This document shows positions 17,622 to 25,515 of a DNA stretch of 41,224 nucleotides, in pieces. The number at the start of each line of letters is the position of its first letter. Position 1 is the first letter of the stretch. The notes beneath the pieces were generated by a model. The model did no database searches and was not told where the DNA came from. It saw only the letters and a list, made by a program, of their open reading frames with translations. Source of the stretch: Frankia torreyi (GTDB lineage Bacteria > Actinomycetota > Actinomycetes > Frankiales > Frankiaceae); NCBI RefSeq assembly GCF_000948395.1, contig NZ_JYFN01000061.1, positions 1-41,224 on the forward strand. The letters run 5' to 3'. Position numbers and translations under genes: made by a program.

Positions 17622-19084
17622 GCGCTTCGGAGACGCTGACCGACTTCGCCTCCGCACTGGCGGCTGTGACGGGTGTTCGGGTGGATCTGCGGGGCGCCGC
17701 GTCTCCGGCGGACGGCTGGATCACCTTCGGCAGCCCGGGATGGTGGACCTACGCCCCCTTCGGCAGCCCGCTTTTCACCGTCGGCCTCAACCTCCAGGCG
17801 TTGGCGGACTGGGGGTCCGCGGTGTCGAGCCTGGACGACGTCGCCGACGAGCTGTCCGCCGGGACCCTGGGCCTCATGGACGTCCGGCGGCTGCGGGACG
17901 CCGAGCAGACGGTGCGGCTGCACACCGACCACCTGAGCGCCGCCAACGGCGACACGAGAAACGCTGCCCTGCTGTTCGGTGACGGCGATGCACTGACCTC
18001 GGGGAGCGCCGCGCAGGAGATCTCCACCGTGGTGGGGGGGCTGGCCTCGGGCCTGTCCGGCTATTACGACAAGCTGTCCGGTCCGCCACCGATCGCCTCC
18101 GCGCTGCACGACGTGGGCGAGGCGCTGGCCGCGTTCGGTCGGGGGATGGCCGGCGCCTACTGGGAATCGGCCCTGCACAACTCGGCCGCCGACGGGATCA
18201 ACGGCATCGCGGCCAACATGCAGAAGTACCTGTTCGGCCAGCCGGTGACGACGCAGACGGTGGCGCAGGTTCTCGCCGGCTACTCCTCGTCGGCCGTGGG
18301 GGGGCTTCCGAGCGGGATGGCCGACTTCAGCGGCGATCTGGCCCAGGCCGCCGTGTGGAGTGCCGCCAGCGCCGCCGTGACCAATCGGATCCTCGGCGAA
18401 CTGGACACGCTCGACGCACGGGCCAAGGACCTCGCCGGCACGCTCAGCGACGCCTACCAGACCGCGACGGAGAGGCTGGACGGCGTGTCGGGGAAGCGCG
18501 CGCAGAAGCGGTTCCGACGGTCGGAGAAGCCCCAGGCCGGGAAGCCGATCGAGGGCACGGTCAACCGGCTCTCGGATCCGTTGACGCGGGGCCGGGACAG
18601 TCTGTCGACGATGGTGCAGCCGTCGCGCACGAGGATGCTCGGGCAGGTCGAGTCCATGAGGTCGCCGGGGGCACTGGCGGGCATCGTGAACGGCGGGCCG
18701 GACGGGACGCTCCAGGTGAGCAAGGGGCAGCCGCTGCCCGGGCCGGGTGACAGCCAGGGCCAGAACATCGAGGCGTCGGGGACGCCGACGCCCGCGGGAA
18801 CGACGACGCCCGTGTCCGGCGAGATGCGGGTGCGAACGGAGGCATTGGATCCGATGGACCCGAAGACGCAGGTACCGGGCGAGCGGATGGAGGGGGTCGA
18901 GCCGCTGACGCCGCAGGGTCAGCAGCCGGTGGGGGCACTGTCGGGCATCGTGAACGGCGGGCCGGACGGGACGCTCCAGGTGAGCCAGGGCCAGCCCCTG
19001 CCCGGGCCGGGTGACAGCCAGGGCCAGAACATCGAGGCGTCGGGGACGCCGACGCCCGCGGGAACGACGACCAGCCCGGTGTAG
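17618..19084 (+). CDS. Large helical partner of the WXG100-like protein, with duplicated C-terminal tail
   Basis: 488 aa, GTG start at 17618 inside the GTGA overlap with the preceding gene. Residues 1 to about 310 are rich in amphipathic helices and Ala, with an early Gly/Trp-rich patch (GSPGWWTYAPFGSP). Residues about 345-488 are a low-complexity tail with two copies of a 47-residue segment that starts GALAGIVNGGPDGTLQV and ends in PTPAGTTT. No catalytic motif is visible. The size and pairing are like the larger partner of an ESX substrate pair (a PPE or LXG type), but no PPE or LXG signature is present. The stop codon lies in the first unit of an 18-bp tandem repeat. Functionally unassigned; a secreted or surface role is plausible. 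Confidence 0.82.
   Translation: MSASETLTDFASALAAVTGVRVDLRGAASPADGWITFGSPGWWTYAPFGSPLFTVGLNLQALADWGSAVSSLDDVADELSAGTLGLMDVRRLRDAEQTVRLHTDHLSAANGDTRNAALLFGDGDALTSGSAAQEISTVVGGLASGLSGYYDKLSGPPPIASALHDVGEALAAFGRGMAGAYWESALHNSAADGINGIAANMQKYLFGQPVTTQTVAQVLAGYSSSAVGGLPSGMADFSGDLAQAAVWSAASAAVTNRILGELDTLDARAKDLAGTLSDAYQTATERLDGVSGKRAQKRFRRSEKPQAGKPIEGTVNRLSDPLTRGRDSLSTMVQPSRTRMLGQVESMRSPGALAGIVNGGPDGTLQVSKGQPLPGPGDSQGQNIEASGTPTPAGTTTPVSGEMRVRTEALDPMDPKTQVPGERMEGVEPLTPQGQQPVGALSGIVNGGPDGTLQVSQGQPLPGPGDSQGQNIEASGTPTPAGTTTSPV
18667..19071 (+). repeat. Two 141-bp direct repeats in the 488-aa gene
   Basis: Copy 1 is 18667-18807 and copy 2 is 18931-19071, offset by 264 bp. They differ at only a handful of positions near the start and middle and keep frame, so the duplication is recent or held similar by gene conversion. 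Confidence 0.93.
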
Positions 19085-19137
19085 ACGACCAGCCCGGTGT
19101 AGACGACCAGCCCGGTGTGACGACCAGCCCGGTGTAG
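19067..19137 (+). repeat. 18-bp tandem repeat spanning the stop codon
   Basis: Four units of ACGACCAGCCCGGTGTAG, the third one base shorter. The first unit supplies the stop (TAG at 19082-19084) of the 488-aa gene. Every full unit repeats that stop in the same register because the period is a multiple of three. Confidence 0.92.
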
Positions 19138-19324
19138 GAGCCACGCCGTGGTGGGGTGCGGAGCCCGCATTTCTCCACCCCTCGAAGCCCTGCGAATCCG
19201 GTCCGTGAGTGCCCGGTGGGTGCCCCACCCGTGAACCAGGCGGCCCGGCAGGACCGTGCTCCGGCCAAGGGGCCCGCGGCGGTGGGCCCGACGGCACGCT
19301 GTTCAGGCAAGTCTGGAGGTTCTG

Positions 19325-20500
19325 GTGACCGAGGCCCCGACAAGCGTCGTGTCGGTGGGAGGCGTCGACGGTGTCGCTTCCGATGCTCGTGACGCATGGA
19401 TGACCGACGCCTGGCATCGGGCACTGCTCGGCCTCGCCGGCTTCCTGCCCGACGAGCTGATCAGCACGGCGCGGTTCTGGCTGGCGCAGGGCCAGCGGTT
19501 CGACATCGCCCAGGCGGTCACGCTCGCCGTGGCCACCGGCCTGCTCGACGTGGGCGGCGCCGAGATCGGGCTGGCCCGCGAGGAGTTCAGGGCCGCCGGG
19601 CAGGAGAAGGACGGACTGCTGGGAGCGCTGGATGTCCTGCCCATCGCCGAACGGCTCCCGACCGCCTGGGAGTTCCGCTCCGGTGATCCCTACGCCGACG
19701 GGACGGCGGCATCCCTGCCCATCGACCTGACCACCGGCGTGGGGCCAGCCGAGCTGGCCGACACCGAACAGGCGATCCTCGCGGCCATCCTGGCCGAGCC
19801 GGACGCCGCCGGCCTGTGGCGGACCTGGCGGGTTTCGGCCGCGGGCGAGCCCTGGGCGCCGCCCAAGCGGGTCTTCGCGGTCACGATCGAGGCGGGTACG
19901 CGACCACCGGTCGAGGTGACCTCACGGCTGCAGACCGCGCTGGTCGCCGCCGGGGAGCCCGACCCGCAGGTCGAGGTGAGCGTTGTGGGTACCGACACGC
20001 CCTCGTACCAGACCCTCGCCCGCATGTGTGGCGCCCTGCTCTGGTCGCGTGAACCGGCGCTCGGCGTGTCGGTCGCCCGAGTGTTCGACGCGGCCGACCC
20101 GGTCACCGGCCCGCGCTTCGCCCCGGACCGGCCCCGGATCACCAACGTGGCCGTTCGGGCCCGCCTGCTCGGCTACCTGGACAACGGCGTCGCCCTCTTC
20201 GATGGCTCCGCGCCGATGCCGGACGTCCTCGACCCGGCCCAGGGGGACGTCGTGCCGGGCATGTTTCGCACGGACGGCCGGTGGGTGTGGACCGACGCCG
20301 TCGGCTACTACCTGCGTGCGTACGGCATCGCGCCGGAGCAGGGGTTCCGGTGGCACCTGGAGCACGGCGAACCGGCCGAGCGGATCGACGAGGTCGTCCT
20401 GCACCGCGTGCTGGCGACCGTGCTGAGTCGGCGGCGGGAGGACGAAGCCGCGTGGGTCGTCCCGCCGGCGGGCCAGTCCGCCGCCCCGGACGCGCCGTGA
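19325..20500 (+). CDS. Conserved protein of unknown function, paralog A2
   Basis: 391 aa. The GTG at 19325 is chosen because a GGAGG lies at 19315-19319, five bases upstream. The protein is a shorter paralog of the 481-aa protein at 8666-10111. It lacks that protein's Pro/Ser-rich head and most of its Pro-Val-Asp-Gly tail but keeps the body: [41 protein letters not shown] and [17 protein letters not shown]. No known family, no signal peptide and no membrane span. It lies 240 bases after the 488-aa gene and 63 bases before the 840-aa protein with the ADP-ribosyltransferase-like domain. In both loci an A protein sits next to an effector-like gene and close to a beta-helix gene, which supports a shared adaptor or chaperone role; this is inference. 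Confidence 0.87.
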   Translation: MTEAPTSVVSVGGVDGVASDARDAWMTDAWHRALLGLAGFLPDELISTARFWLAQGQRFDIAQAVTLAVATGLLDVGGAEIGLAREEFRAAGQEKDGLLGALDVLPIAERLPTAWEFRSGDPYADGTAASLPIDLTTGVGPAELADTEQAILAAILAEPDAAGLWRTWRVSAAGEPWAPPKRVFAVTIEAGTRPPVEVTSRLQTALVAAGEPDPQVEVSVVGTDTPSYQTLARMCGALLWSREPALGVSVARVFDAADPVTGPRFAPDRPRITNVAVRARLLGYLDNGVALFDGSAPMPDVLDPAQGDVVPGMFRTDGRWVWTDAVGYYLRAYGIAPEQGFRWHLEHGEPAERIDEVVLHRVLATVLSRRREDEAAWVVPPAGQSAAPDAP

Positions 20501-20563
20501 CCGCGCGGGGCCTCGGCGCGGGTCCGGACCTCGTGAGGACCTGACTATGAAGCCGGCTACGTC

Positions 20564-23086
20564 ATGAGCCTCGCCACCGGCTATCTCGTCGGTGCCGAGC
20601 CTGCCACCGAGGCTGTGCGTGCCACCGAGGCGGTACCTCCTGCCACCGACGCCTGGCGCGACTGGGCTGACCGGTACGACGAGACCGAGGCCGTCGAGCA
20701 TCACCCGGGCCCCGGGGCGGGGTCGGGTCCGGTTCCCCTCGCCGCGGTCGCCGGCTGGCTGCCCCCCGAGACGAGTGTCGGATGGAGCGCCGCGGGCCGG
20801 CCGGTGCCGCGGCTGCTGGCCTCGCCGTCACAGGCCCCGCGGGATCCCGCCGGACGGGCGCAGGGAACGCCCCCGCCGGAGCCGACGGAACCGATCCTGG
20901 CGCGGCTGCTCGAGGGCACCCTCGCCACCGCCGCCGGCCGGTTCTTCGAGCCGGCTCTGGCCGGAGCAATGCGGCGGCTGCCGGTGGCCCCACCCGGGAT
21001 GTTCACCGTTCACCTGGGCACCGGCCCGGCAGGCTTCCAGGTCAACGGTCGCCCCGTCCCGCCCGCGCTGCTGGCCCGGCTGATCCGTGCCTGTCCCGAG
21101 TGGCGCGGCCGGCCGCTGCTGGTCCTGGCGCATCCGCAGCCGGCACCGAACCGACTGGCCGCCCTGGTCCGTGCGCTGCTCGCCGGGGTCGGTGTCCCGG
21201 TGTACACCGCGGACGCCGGTGTCCTGCTGCTGCCGGGCGGGGCGATCACCGGAACGTCGTTCCATCGATGGTCGGTACCGGCGGAGGGGCAGAGCGAAGC
21301 GGAAGCGTCTTCGTCCGTCGGCCCATGGCTGCCGCACGGGTGGCCCGCAGCGGCGCGCGCGGGCGAGCGCGGCACTCCACTCGTTCGGACGCCCGAACCA
21401 TCCGAACCATCCGAACCGCCCGAACCATCCGAACCATCCGAACCATCCGAACCATCCGGACTATCCGAACCGCCTGAACCGCCTGAACCGCCTGAAACCA
21501 GGCCGCTCCCCGCGCCGGTGCCGCTACCTGCGTCGCTTGCCTCGCCGGCTGCGGGGGGATCGTCAGCTCCCGGTCCGATGCCCGGTGTCATCCGGCGCTC
21601 CCTTCCCACGGCGACCCCCTGGTCACCTCCGGTCCCCGCCTCGCCGCCACCCGCATCCCCGCCACCTCCTGCATCCCCGCCACCTCCTGCATCCCCGCCA
21701 CCTCCTGCATCCCCGCCACCACCTGCATCGCCTCCTGCGTCACCGCACCCTGTGTCCGGTTCCTCGGAGCTCTCCGCTCCGGTCGGGCAGTCGCCGGCGC
21801 AGGGGCTCTCGCGGGGCGCGGATCCGGTGGCCGACATGGGTGGCGGGGCGCAGCCCGGCCCGCGTTGGTACCAGCGGATGCCGCCCGATGGCACTCCCGC
21901 CCGGCCCGGGGCGGCCCCGGTCGGATCCGCGGTGGATTCCGCGCTGGAGGAAGCTCTCGGCCACGGCCGGGACCTGGCGGCGGGCCCCCACCGCGTCCCC
22001 GGTGCCGCACCGCCTCCGCTCGACCCGACCGAGGCCATGCCCGCCGACAGCGCCGCGGAGGGGAGCCACGAAGCGGCCCGCGTCCCCCGCCAGGTCACCG
22101 GCGATGGCCGCTTCGATGACGGCCGCTTCGAGAGAGGCCGCTCCGGCCGGGACGCCGCCGGTGGCGGCTTCGGCGCGGACCGGGCTGACACCGGGCACCT
22201 CCTGCCCTGGCTCGCGGTGCTGCCGCGGGTGACGGCGGAGGACCGGGACCGGCTGCGGACGCTGCTCGGGTGGCGCTACGAGACGCACGCACGCGCCGTG
22301 ATGGGCGCCCTTGCCCTGCAACCGGGCCTGCGGGCGGGAGCCGGGGCGGACGACCTGCTGGCCGGGCTGGTCGCGGTCCGCGCCTATCTCTCGGCGGCGG
22401 GACGGCTCGACTCCGCCGACCGGTCGGTGAACGCGGCGCTGCGCAGCGCCGAACGGCGGCAGGACGACGACGGCCTGATCCTGCTGGCCCGCTGCGTCCA
22501 GGCCGGCCTCGGTCGGCTGCCGGCCGTGGTGGGTCCGGTGTTCCGCCCGGCGGCTGCGAGCCCGGACGTGGTCGTGCGTCACCGGCCGGGGGACATGCTC
22601 GTCGAACCCGCCTTCCTCGAGGTGTCGACGGCCCCCTGGGAGCTGCCGGGACGCACCGTGGAATACGTGATCTGGTCCTCGACGGCCCGCCGGACGACGT
22701 GGCTCGGTGCGGACGCGACACCGGGCGGTTCGTCGCGCGAGGCCCTGTTCGTGGCCGGCACCCGGTTCGTCGTCCTCGGCGTCGACCGGCCGACCGACGC
22801 CGAGGACGGCCACGCCGGAGTCGGCGAGACCCCCACGCGGGTGCTGCTGCGCGAGGTGGTCGGTGGCCGCGTCGACGACGCGCTGGCGCAGCGCGCGCTC
22901 GGGCGGCTGCGCGACGTCCTCGCCGGGCGGTCTCCCGCCACGAGCGGGGCGGCTGCGCCCGACGGCCCGGACGGTGCGCTGCCCGAGCGACTGCGGTTCG
23001 CCCTCGGCGTCGGCGCCGGCGGCCGCCCCTTCGCACCCGACGGCGCGCGCCTGGCCGACGCCCTGGGACCGGCCGCGACGACGTGA
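20564..23086 (+). CDS. Pro-rich effector-like protein with C-terminal ADP-ribosyltransferase-like domain
   Basis: 840 aa, ATG 20564. Residues about 140-225 form an alpha/beta module (VNGRPVPPALLARLIRACPEW, GRPLLVLAHP, ALLAGVGVPVYTAD) that is also present in the giant protein near 3775-4035. This resembles a module common in Streptomyces polymorphic toxins. A very Pro/Glu/Ser-rich linker follows (about 275-400), then a helical region (about 530-645), then a domain with the order and spacing of an R-S-E ADP-ribosyltransferase: Arg661 in PVFRPA, Ser688 in FLEVSTAP, and Glu726 in SREALFVAGTRFVVLGVD, followed by a final strand RVLLREV. The residue two before the Glu is Ser, not the usual Glu/Gln. 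Family enzymes transfer ADP-ribose from NAD to a target. Toxin activity is inferred. It lies between A2 and the beta-helix gene B2. Confidence 0.88.
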   Translation: MSLATGYLVGAEPATEAVRATEAVPPATDAWRDWADRYDETEAVEHHPGPGAGSGPVPLAAVAGWLPPETSVGWSAAGRPVPRLLASPSQAPRDPAGRAQGTPPPEPTEPILARLLEGTLATAAGRFFEPALAGAMRRLPVAPPGMFTVHLGTGPAGFQVNGRPVPPALLARLIRACPEWRGRPLLVLAHPQPAPNRLAALVRALLAGVGVPVYTADAGVLLLPGGAITGTSFHRWSVPAEGQSEAEASSSVGPWLPHGWPAAARAGERGTPLVRTPEPSEPSEPPEPSEPSEPSEPSGLSEPPEPPEPPETRPLPAPVPLPASLASPAAGGSSAPGPMPGVIRRSLPTATPWSPPVPASPPPASPPPPASPPPPASPPPPASPPPPASPPASPHPVSGSSELSAPVGQSPAQGLSRGADPVADMGGGAQPGPRWYQRMPPDGTPARPGAAPVGSAVDSALEEALGHGRDLAAGPHRVPGAAPPPLDPTEAMPADSAAEGSHEAARVPRQVTGDGRFDDGRFERGRSGRDAAGGGFGADRADTGHLLPWLAVLPRVTAEDRDRLRTLLGWRYETHARAVMGALALQPGLRAGAGADDLLAGLVAVRAYLSAAGRLDSADRSVNAALRSAERRQDDDGLILLARCVQAGLGRLPAVVGPVFRPAAASPDVVVRHRPGDMLVEPAFLEVSTAPWELPGRTVEYVIWSSTARRTTWLGADATPGGSSREALFVAGTRFVVLGVDRPTDAEDGHAGVGETPTRVLLREVVGGRVDDALAQRALGRLRDVLAGRSPATSGAAAPDGPDGALPERLRFALGVGAGGRPFAPDGARLADALGPAATT
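21392..21745 (+). repeat. Two tandem repeat tracts encoding the Pro-rich linker
   Basis: At 21392-21500, 9-bp units (CCGAACCAT and variants) encode Glu-Pro-Ser or Glu-Pro-Pro. At about 21650-21745, 18-bp units (CCTCCTGCATCCCCGCCA) encode Pro-Pro-Ala-Ser-Pro-Pro. Both preserve the frame. Confidence 0.9.
22510..22880 (+). other. ADP-ribosyltransferase-like domain (R-S-E)
   Basis: Arg codon at 22544, Ser codon at 22625 and Glu codon at 22739 give spacings of 27 and 38 residues, normal for arginine-type ADP-ribosyltransferases. The strand after the Glu (GTRFVVLGVD) and the final strand (RVLLREV) match the usual ART ending. The Trp-Ser-Ser-Thr-Ala-Arg segment sits between the Ser and Glu motifs. 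Confidence 0.65.
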
Positions 23087-23107
23087 CCCGCCACCCCGCC
23101 ATTCCGC

Positions 23108-23194
23108 CACTCCGCCCACAGCCACTCCGCCCCACAGCCACTCCGCCCCACAGCCACCCCGCCCCACAGCCACCCCGCCCCACAGCCACCCCGC
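23108..23194 (+). repeat. 16-bp tandem repeat between the 840-aa gene and B2
   Basis: About five units of CACTCCGCCCCACAGC (first unit one base short, later units CACCCC). The period is not a multiple of three, which fits a non-coding gap. It fills most of the 134 bases before the B2 start. Confidence 0.92.
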
Positions 23195-23220
23195 CACGCC
23201 GAGACCCAGGGAGCCTCGCG

Positions 23221-24648
23221 ATGACCGCAGCCGTCCGGTCTGACCTCGTCGCGCCGGCCGAGGGCGCGGCGGTGATCGCCCGGGCGCTGGCCGTCGCCGA
23301 TCCGGGCGGCACGGTGGCGCTGGGCCCGGGCTTGTACCGGGAGTCACTCGTCTTCTCCCGGGACGTGACCCTGGTCGCGCGCGAGGGCCCGGGCAGCGTC
23401 GTGATCGAGGTGCCGCCCGGGGGGACCCTGCTCGTCGCCGACGGGGAGATCAGGCTGCGGGGGCTGGAGCTACGTGGCGGCGACGAGCGAGCGCCGCTGA
23501 TGCGGGTCGTGGGCGGTCGGCTGCGGATGGACGGTTGCGATCTGCGGGCCACCGCGGCGGTGGCGCTGCACCTGCACGGCGGGCGGACTCGAGTGGTCCG
23601 AGGCCGGATCGGAAACCCCGCCGGTGCCGGGGTGGCGGTCGAGGCCGGCCTCGCCGAACTCGTCGACGTCGCCCTGGCGGGCATCGGCGGTCCCGGTCTC
23701 ACCGTGTCGGGCGGGGCGATGCCGATCCTGCGACGCTGCACGTTCACGGACGTCGAAGGCGTGGGTGTGCTGGCGGCCGGGACGGGAGCGGCGCTGCTCG
23801 ACCGCTGCCGGATCAGCTCGCTGTCCAGCGCCGCGGTCCTCGCCCGGGAGGACTGCCGCCTGCGGATGGTCGGCTCGCTGGTGGACGGCGGTCAGGTCGG
23901 CCTCTACGTCGCCGACCGGGCCCGGCCGACCGTCGAGAACTGCCGGTTTCGCGACACCGCCGGTCCGGCGGTGGTCACCGTGGACCTGGCCGCGCCGAGC
24001 CTGGTCGAATGCGTGGTCGACAGCCCCGCCGGCCACGGGCTGCACGCCTCGGGTCGGTCGGCGGCCGAGATCCAGCGCTGTGCGGTGCGTGGCAGCGCTG
24101 TGGCGGGGGTCGTCGTCGACGGTGACGCAAGCCCGACCCTCCTCGGCGGGGAGATCGTCGGCTGCGGTGACGTGGGAGTCCTCCTGCTCGGCGACTCGAC
24201 CGCCTGGTTGGACGGCGTCCGGGTGCACGGCAGCCCGATCGGGGTGTCGGTCGAGGACGCCGCCGCGCCGCGGCTGGTCGGGCTCGACATCGGCGACGTC
24301 GGCGTCGGCATCCAGGTGCGGGAATCGGCGCATCCGCGTCTTTCCCGCAGCCGGGTACGCGGCACGGCGGGCGCCGCGCTGGTGCTCGGACCCGGTACCC
24401 GGGCCACGGTCACGGACACGGAGCTGGTGGGCGACCGTGGGCCCGGGGTTCTGGTCGAGACGGACCGCACGGTCTCGATCGACGGCGGCGTGATCGGCGG
24501 CACCGGCGGCGAGGCGGTCCGGCTGGCGACGCAGGCGTCGCGGCTGCGGATGAGTGACGTCGCGACCCGGCAGGACGGCGTTCCCGGCACCGTTGCGGAT
24601 CCGGGTCCGATGGCGATCCCGGCGGGCCGCACCGCGTCCTGCACCTGA
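23221..24648 (+). CDS. Stand-alone right-handed beta-helix protein (B2)
   Basis: 475 aa from the ATG at 23221, just after the 16-bp repeats. It is a paralog of the beta-helix half of the 1,174-aa protein. Both begin MTAAV and share [56 protein letters not shown] and GSPIGVSVE. The AAA+ part is missing: the protein ends soon after the last helix rungs. It has about two rungs fewer than B1, missing the segment after the GSPIGVS repeat. The fold is that of NosD/pectin-lyase-like parallel beta-helices, which bind long or repetitive ligands. No catalytic residues or signal peptide are recognised. It could act with the tandem ATPase of B1 in trans. It is convergent with the sigma gene, six bases between stops. 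Confidence 0.9.
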   Translation: MTAAVRSDLVAPAEGAAVIARALAVADPGGTVALGPGLYRESLVFSRDVTLVAREGPGSVVIEVPPGGTLLVADGEIRLRGLELRGGDERAPLMRVVGGRLRMDGCDLRATAAVALHLHGGRTRVVRGRIGNPAGAGVAVEAGLAELVDVALAGIGGPGLTVSGGAMPILRRCTFTDVEGVGVLAAGTGAALLDRCRISSLSSAAVLAREDCRLRMVGSLVDGGQVGLYVADRARPTVENCRFRDTAGPAVVTVDLAAPSLVECVVDSPAGHGLHASGRSAAEIQRCAVRGSAVAGVVVDGDASPTLLGGEIVGCGDVGVLLLGDSTAWLDGVRVHGSPIGVSVEDAAAPRLVGLDIGDVGVGIQVRESAHPRLSRSRVRGTAGAALVLGPGTRATVTDTELVGDRGPGVLVETDRTVSIDGGVIGGTGGEAVRLATQASRLRMSDVATRQDGVPGTVADPGPMAIPAGRTASCT

Positions 24649-24654
24649 CGCGCC

Positions 24655-25215
24655 CTACAGGACGGTCAGTTCCGCCTGCCGGCGCAGGGTCCGCAGCGCG
24701 TAGTGCACCCGGCTCTTCACCGTCCCCTCGGGGATGCCGAGGGCCGTCGCCGCCTGCGCGCAGGTGCGGTCGCGCAGGTAGACCTCGACGAGGGCGGCCC
24801 GGTGCTCGGGCCAGATCCGGCCCAGCGCCGCCTGCACGGTGGCGGCGACCAGCACCGACTCGGCGTGGTCCGGCTGGGCCTGGACCTCGGTGTGCTCGGG
24901 CTCGAGCTCGAGTTCGGTCAGCCGGGCCCGACGTCCCCGGTAGCCGTCGACGACGAGGTTGTGCGCCACCCGGCGCAGCCAGCCGTTGACCGAGCCGCGC
25001 TCGGGGGTCAACCGGTCGAGGTTGTGCCAGGCGCGCAGGAAGGTCTCCTGCACGACGTCCTCCGCCCGCCCGCGGTCGCCGCCGGTGAGCCGGGTCGCGT
25101 AGGCGAGCAGGGTCGTCCGGTGCAGGCGCACGAGCTCGTCGAAATGGTCATCCGCCATCCGCGGTTCCACCGTGTTCGCAGGCGGTTCCACCGTGTTCGC
25201 AGGCGATTGCGTCAT
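24655..25215 (-). CDS. ECF RNA polymerase sigma factor, SigL-like
   Basis: 186 aa from the ATG at 25215. Region 2 is visible as LVRLHRTTLLAYATRLTGG, then AEDVVQETFLRAW and GWLRRVAHNLVVDGYRGRR. Region 4 is visible as WPEHRAALVEVYLRDRTCAQ, then GIPEGTVKSRVHYALRTLR. The order and the EGTVKSRVHYALR run resemble mycobacterial SigL and related sigma factors. The first 15 codons contain a 21-bp duplication (PANTVEP twice), so a start at the later Met (MADDHF) is possible. ECF factors redirect RNA polymerase to stress or envelope genes. SigL-type factors usually have a membrane anti-sigma (RskA/RslA) next door; none is present on either side here. The gene is divergent from the ABC exporter operon and convergent with B2. 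Confidence 0.93.
   Translation of the reverse strand: MTQSPANTVEPPANTVEPRMADDHFDELVRLHRTTLLAYATRLTGGDRGRAEDVVQETFLRAWHNLDRLTPERGSVNGWLRRVAHNLVVDGYRGRRARLTELELEPEHTEVQAQPDHAESVLVAATVQAALGRIWPEHRAALVEVYLRDRTCAQAATALGIPEGTVKSRVHYALRTLRRQAELTVL
25162..25203 (-). repeat. 21-bp tandem duplication in the sigma factor 5' end
   Basis: Two perfect units, each encoding Pro-Ala-Asn-Thr-Val-Glu-Pro. It falls in the poorly conserved N-terminal extension, before sigma region 2. Confidence 0.92.
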
Positions 25216-25367
25216 GCTACGACCGTCGCCGTTCGGCGCCGCGCTCGATACCAGGCGCTCCCTACGCCTGCGGGGGAGGACCCGATCCGGCCAGAGGGCT
25301 AGCCCTACCGTTGCTCGTCGCCGCGCGTGCTGCCGCTGGCGCGTGCTGCCGCCGGCTCGGGGTGGGG

Positions 25368-25403
25368 GCGGCGTACCTCCCGTGGCGTAGGCGGGTACGC
25401 CGC
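25368..25403. promoter_or_regulatory. Inverted repeat in the sigma/ABC divergent gap
   Basis: Perfect 10-bp arms GCGGCGTACC (25368-25377) and GGTACGCCGC (25394-25403), 16-base spacer. It lies in the 300-base gap 25216-25515 between the divergent sigma gene and the ABC operon, about 110 bases before the ABC start. It could be an operator for a dimeric regulator such as the response regulator of the operon, or a hairpin. The same gap has a 14-bp direct repeat (GCGCGTGCTGCCGC) at 25323-25336 and 25339-25352. I see no confident -35/-10 here. Confidence 0.5.
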
Positions 25404-25515
25404 AAGGAGGACATCGGCGCCCGTAAAGATCGCTCTGTGGGCCGTCGTCGCGCCGTGTCCATCGGATTAGGTTCGGCACTGCTGGACTTGGATCCCTAGA
25501 GATGGGCGATCAGCG

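Noticed and set aside
23108-23194. Repeat array considered as CRISPR
   Set aside because: Units are head to tail without unique spacers, so it is a minisatellite.
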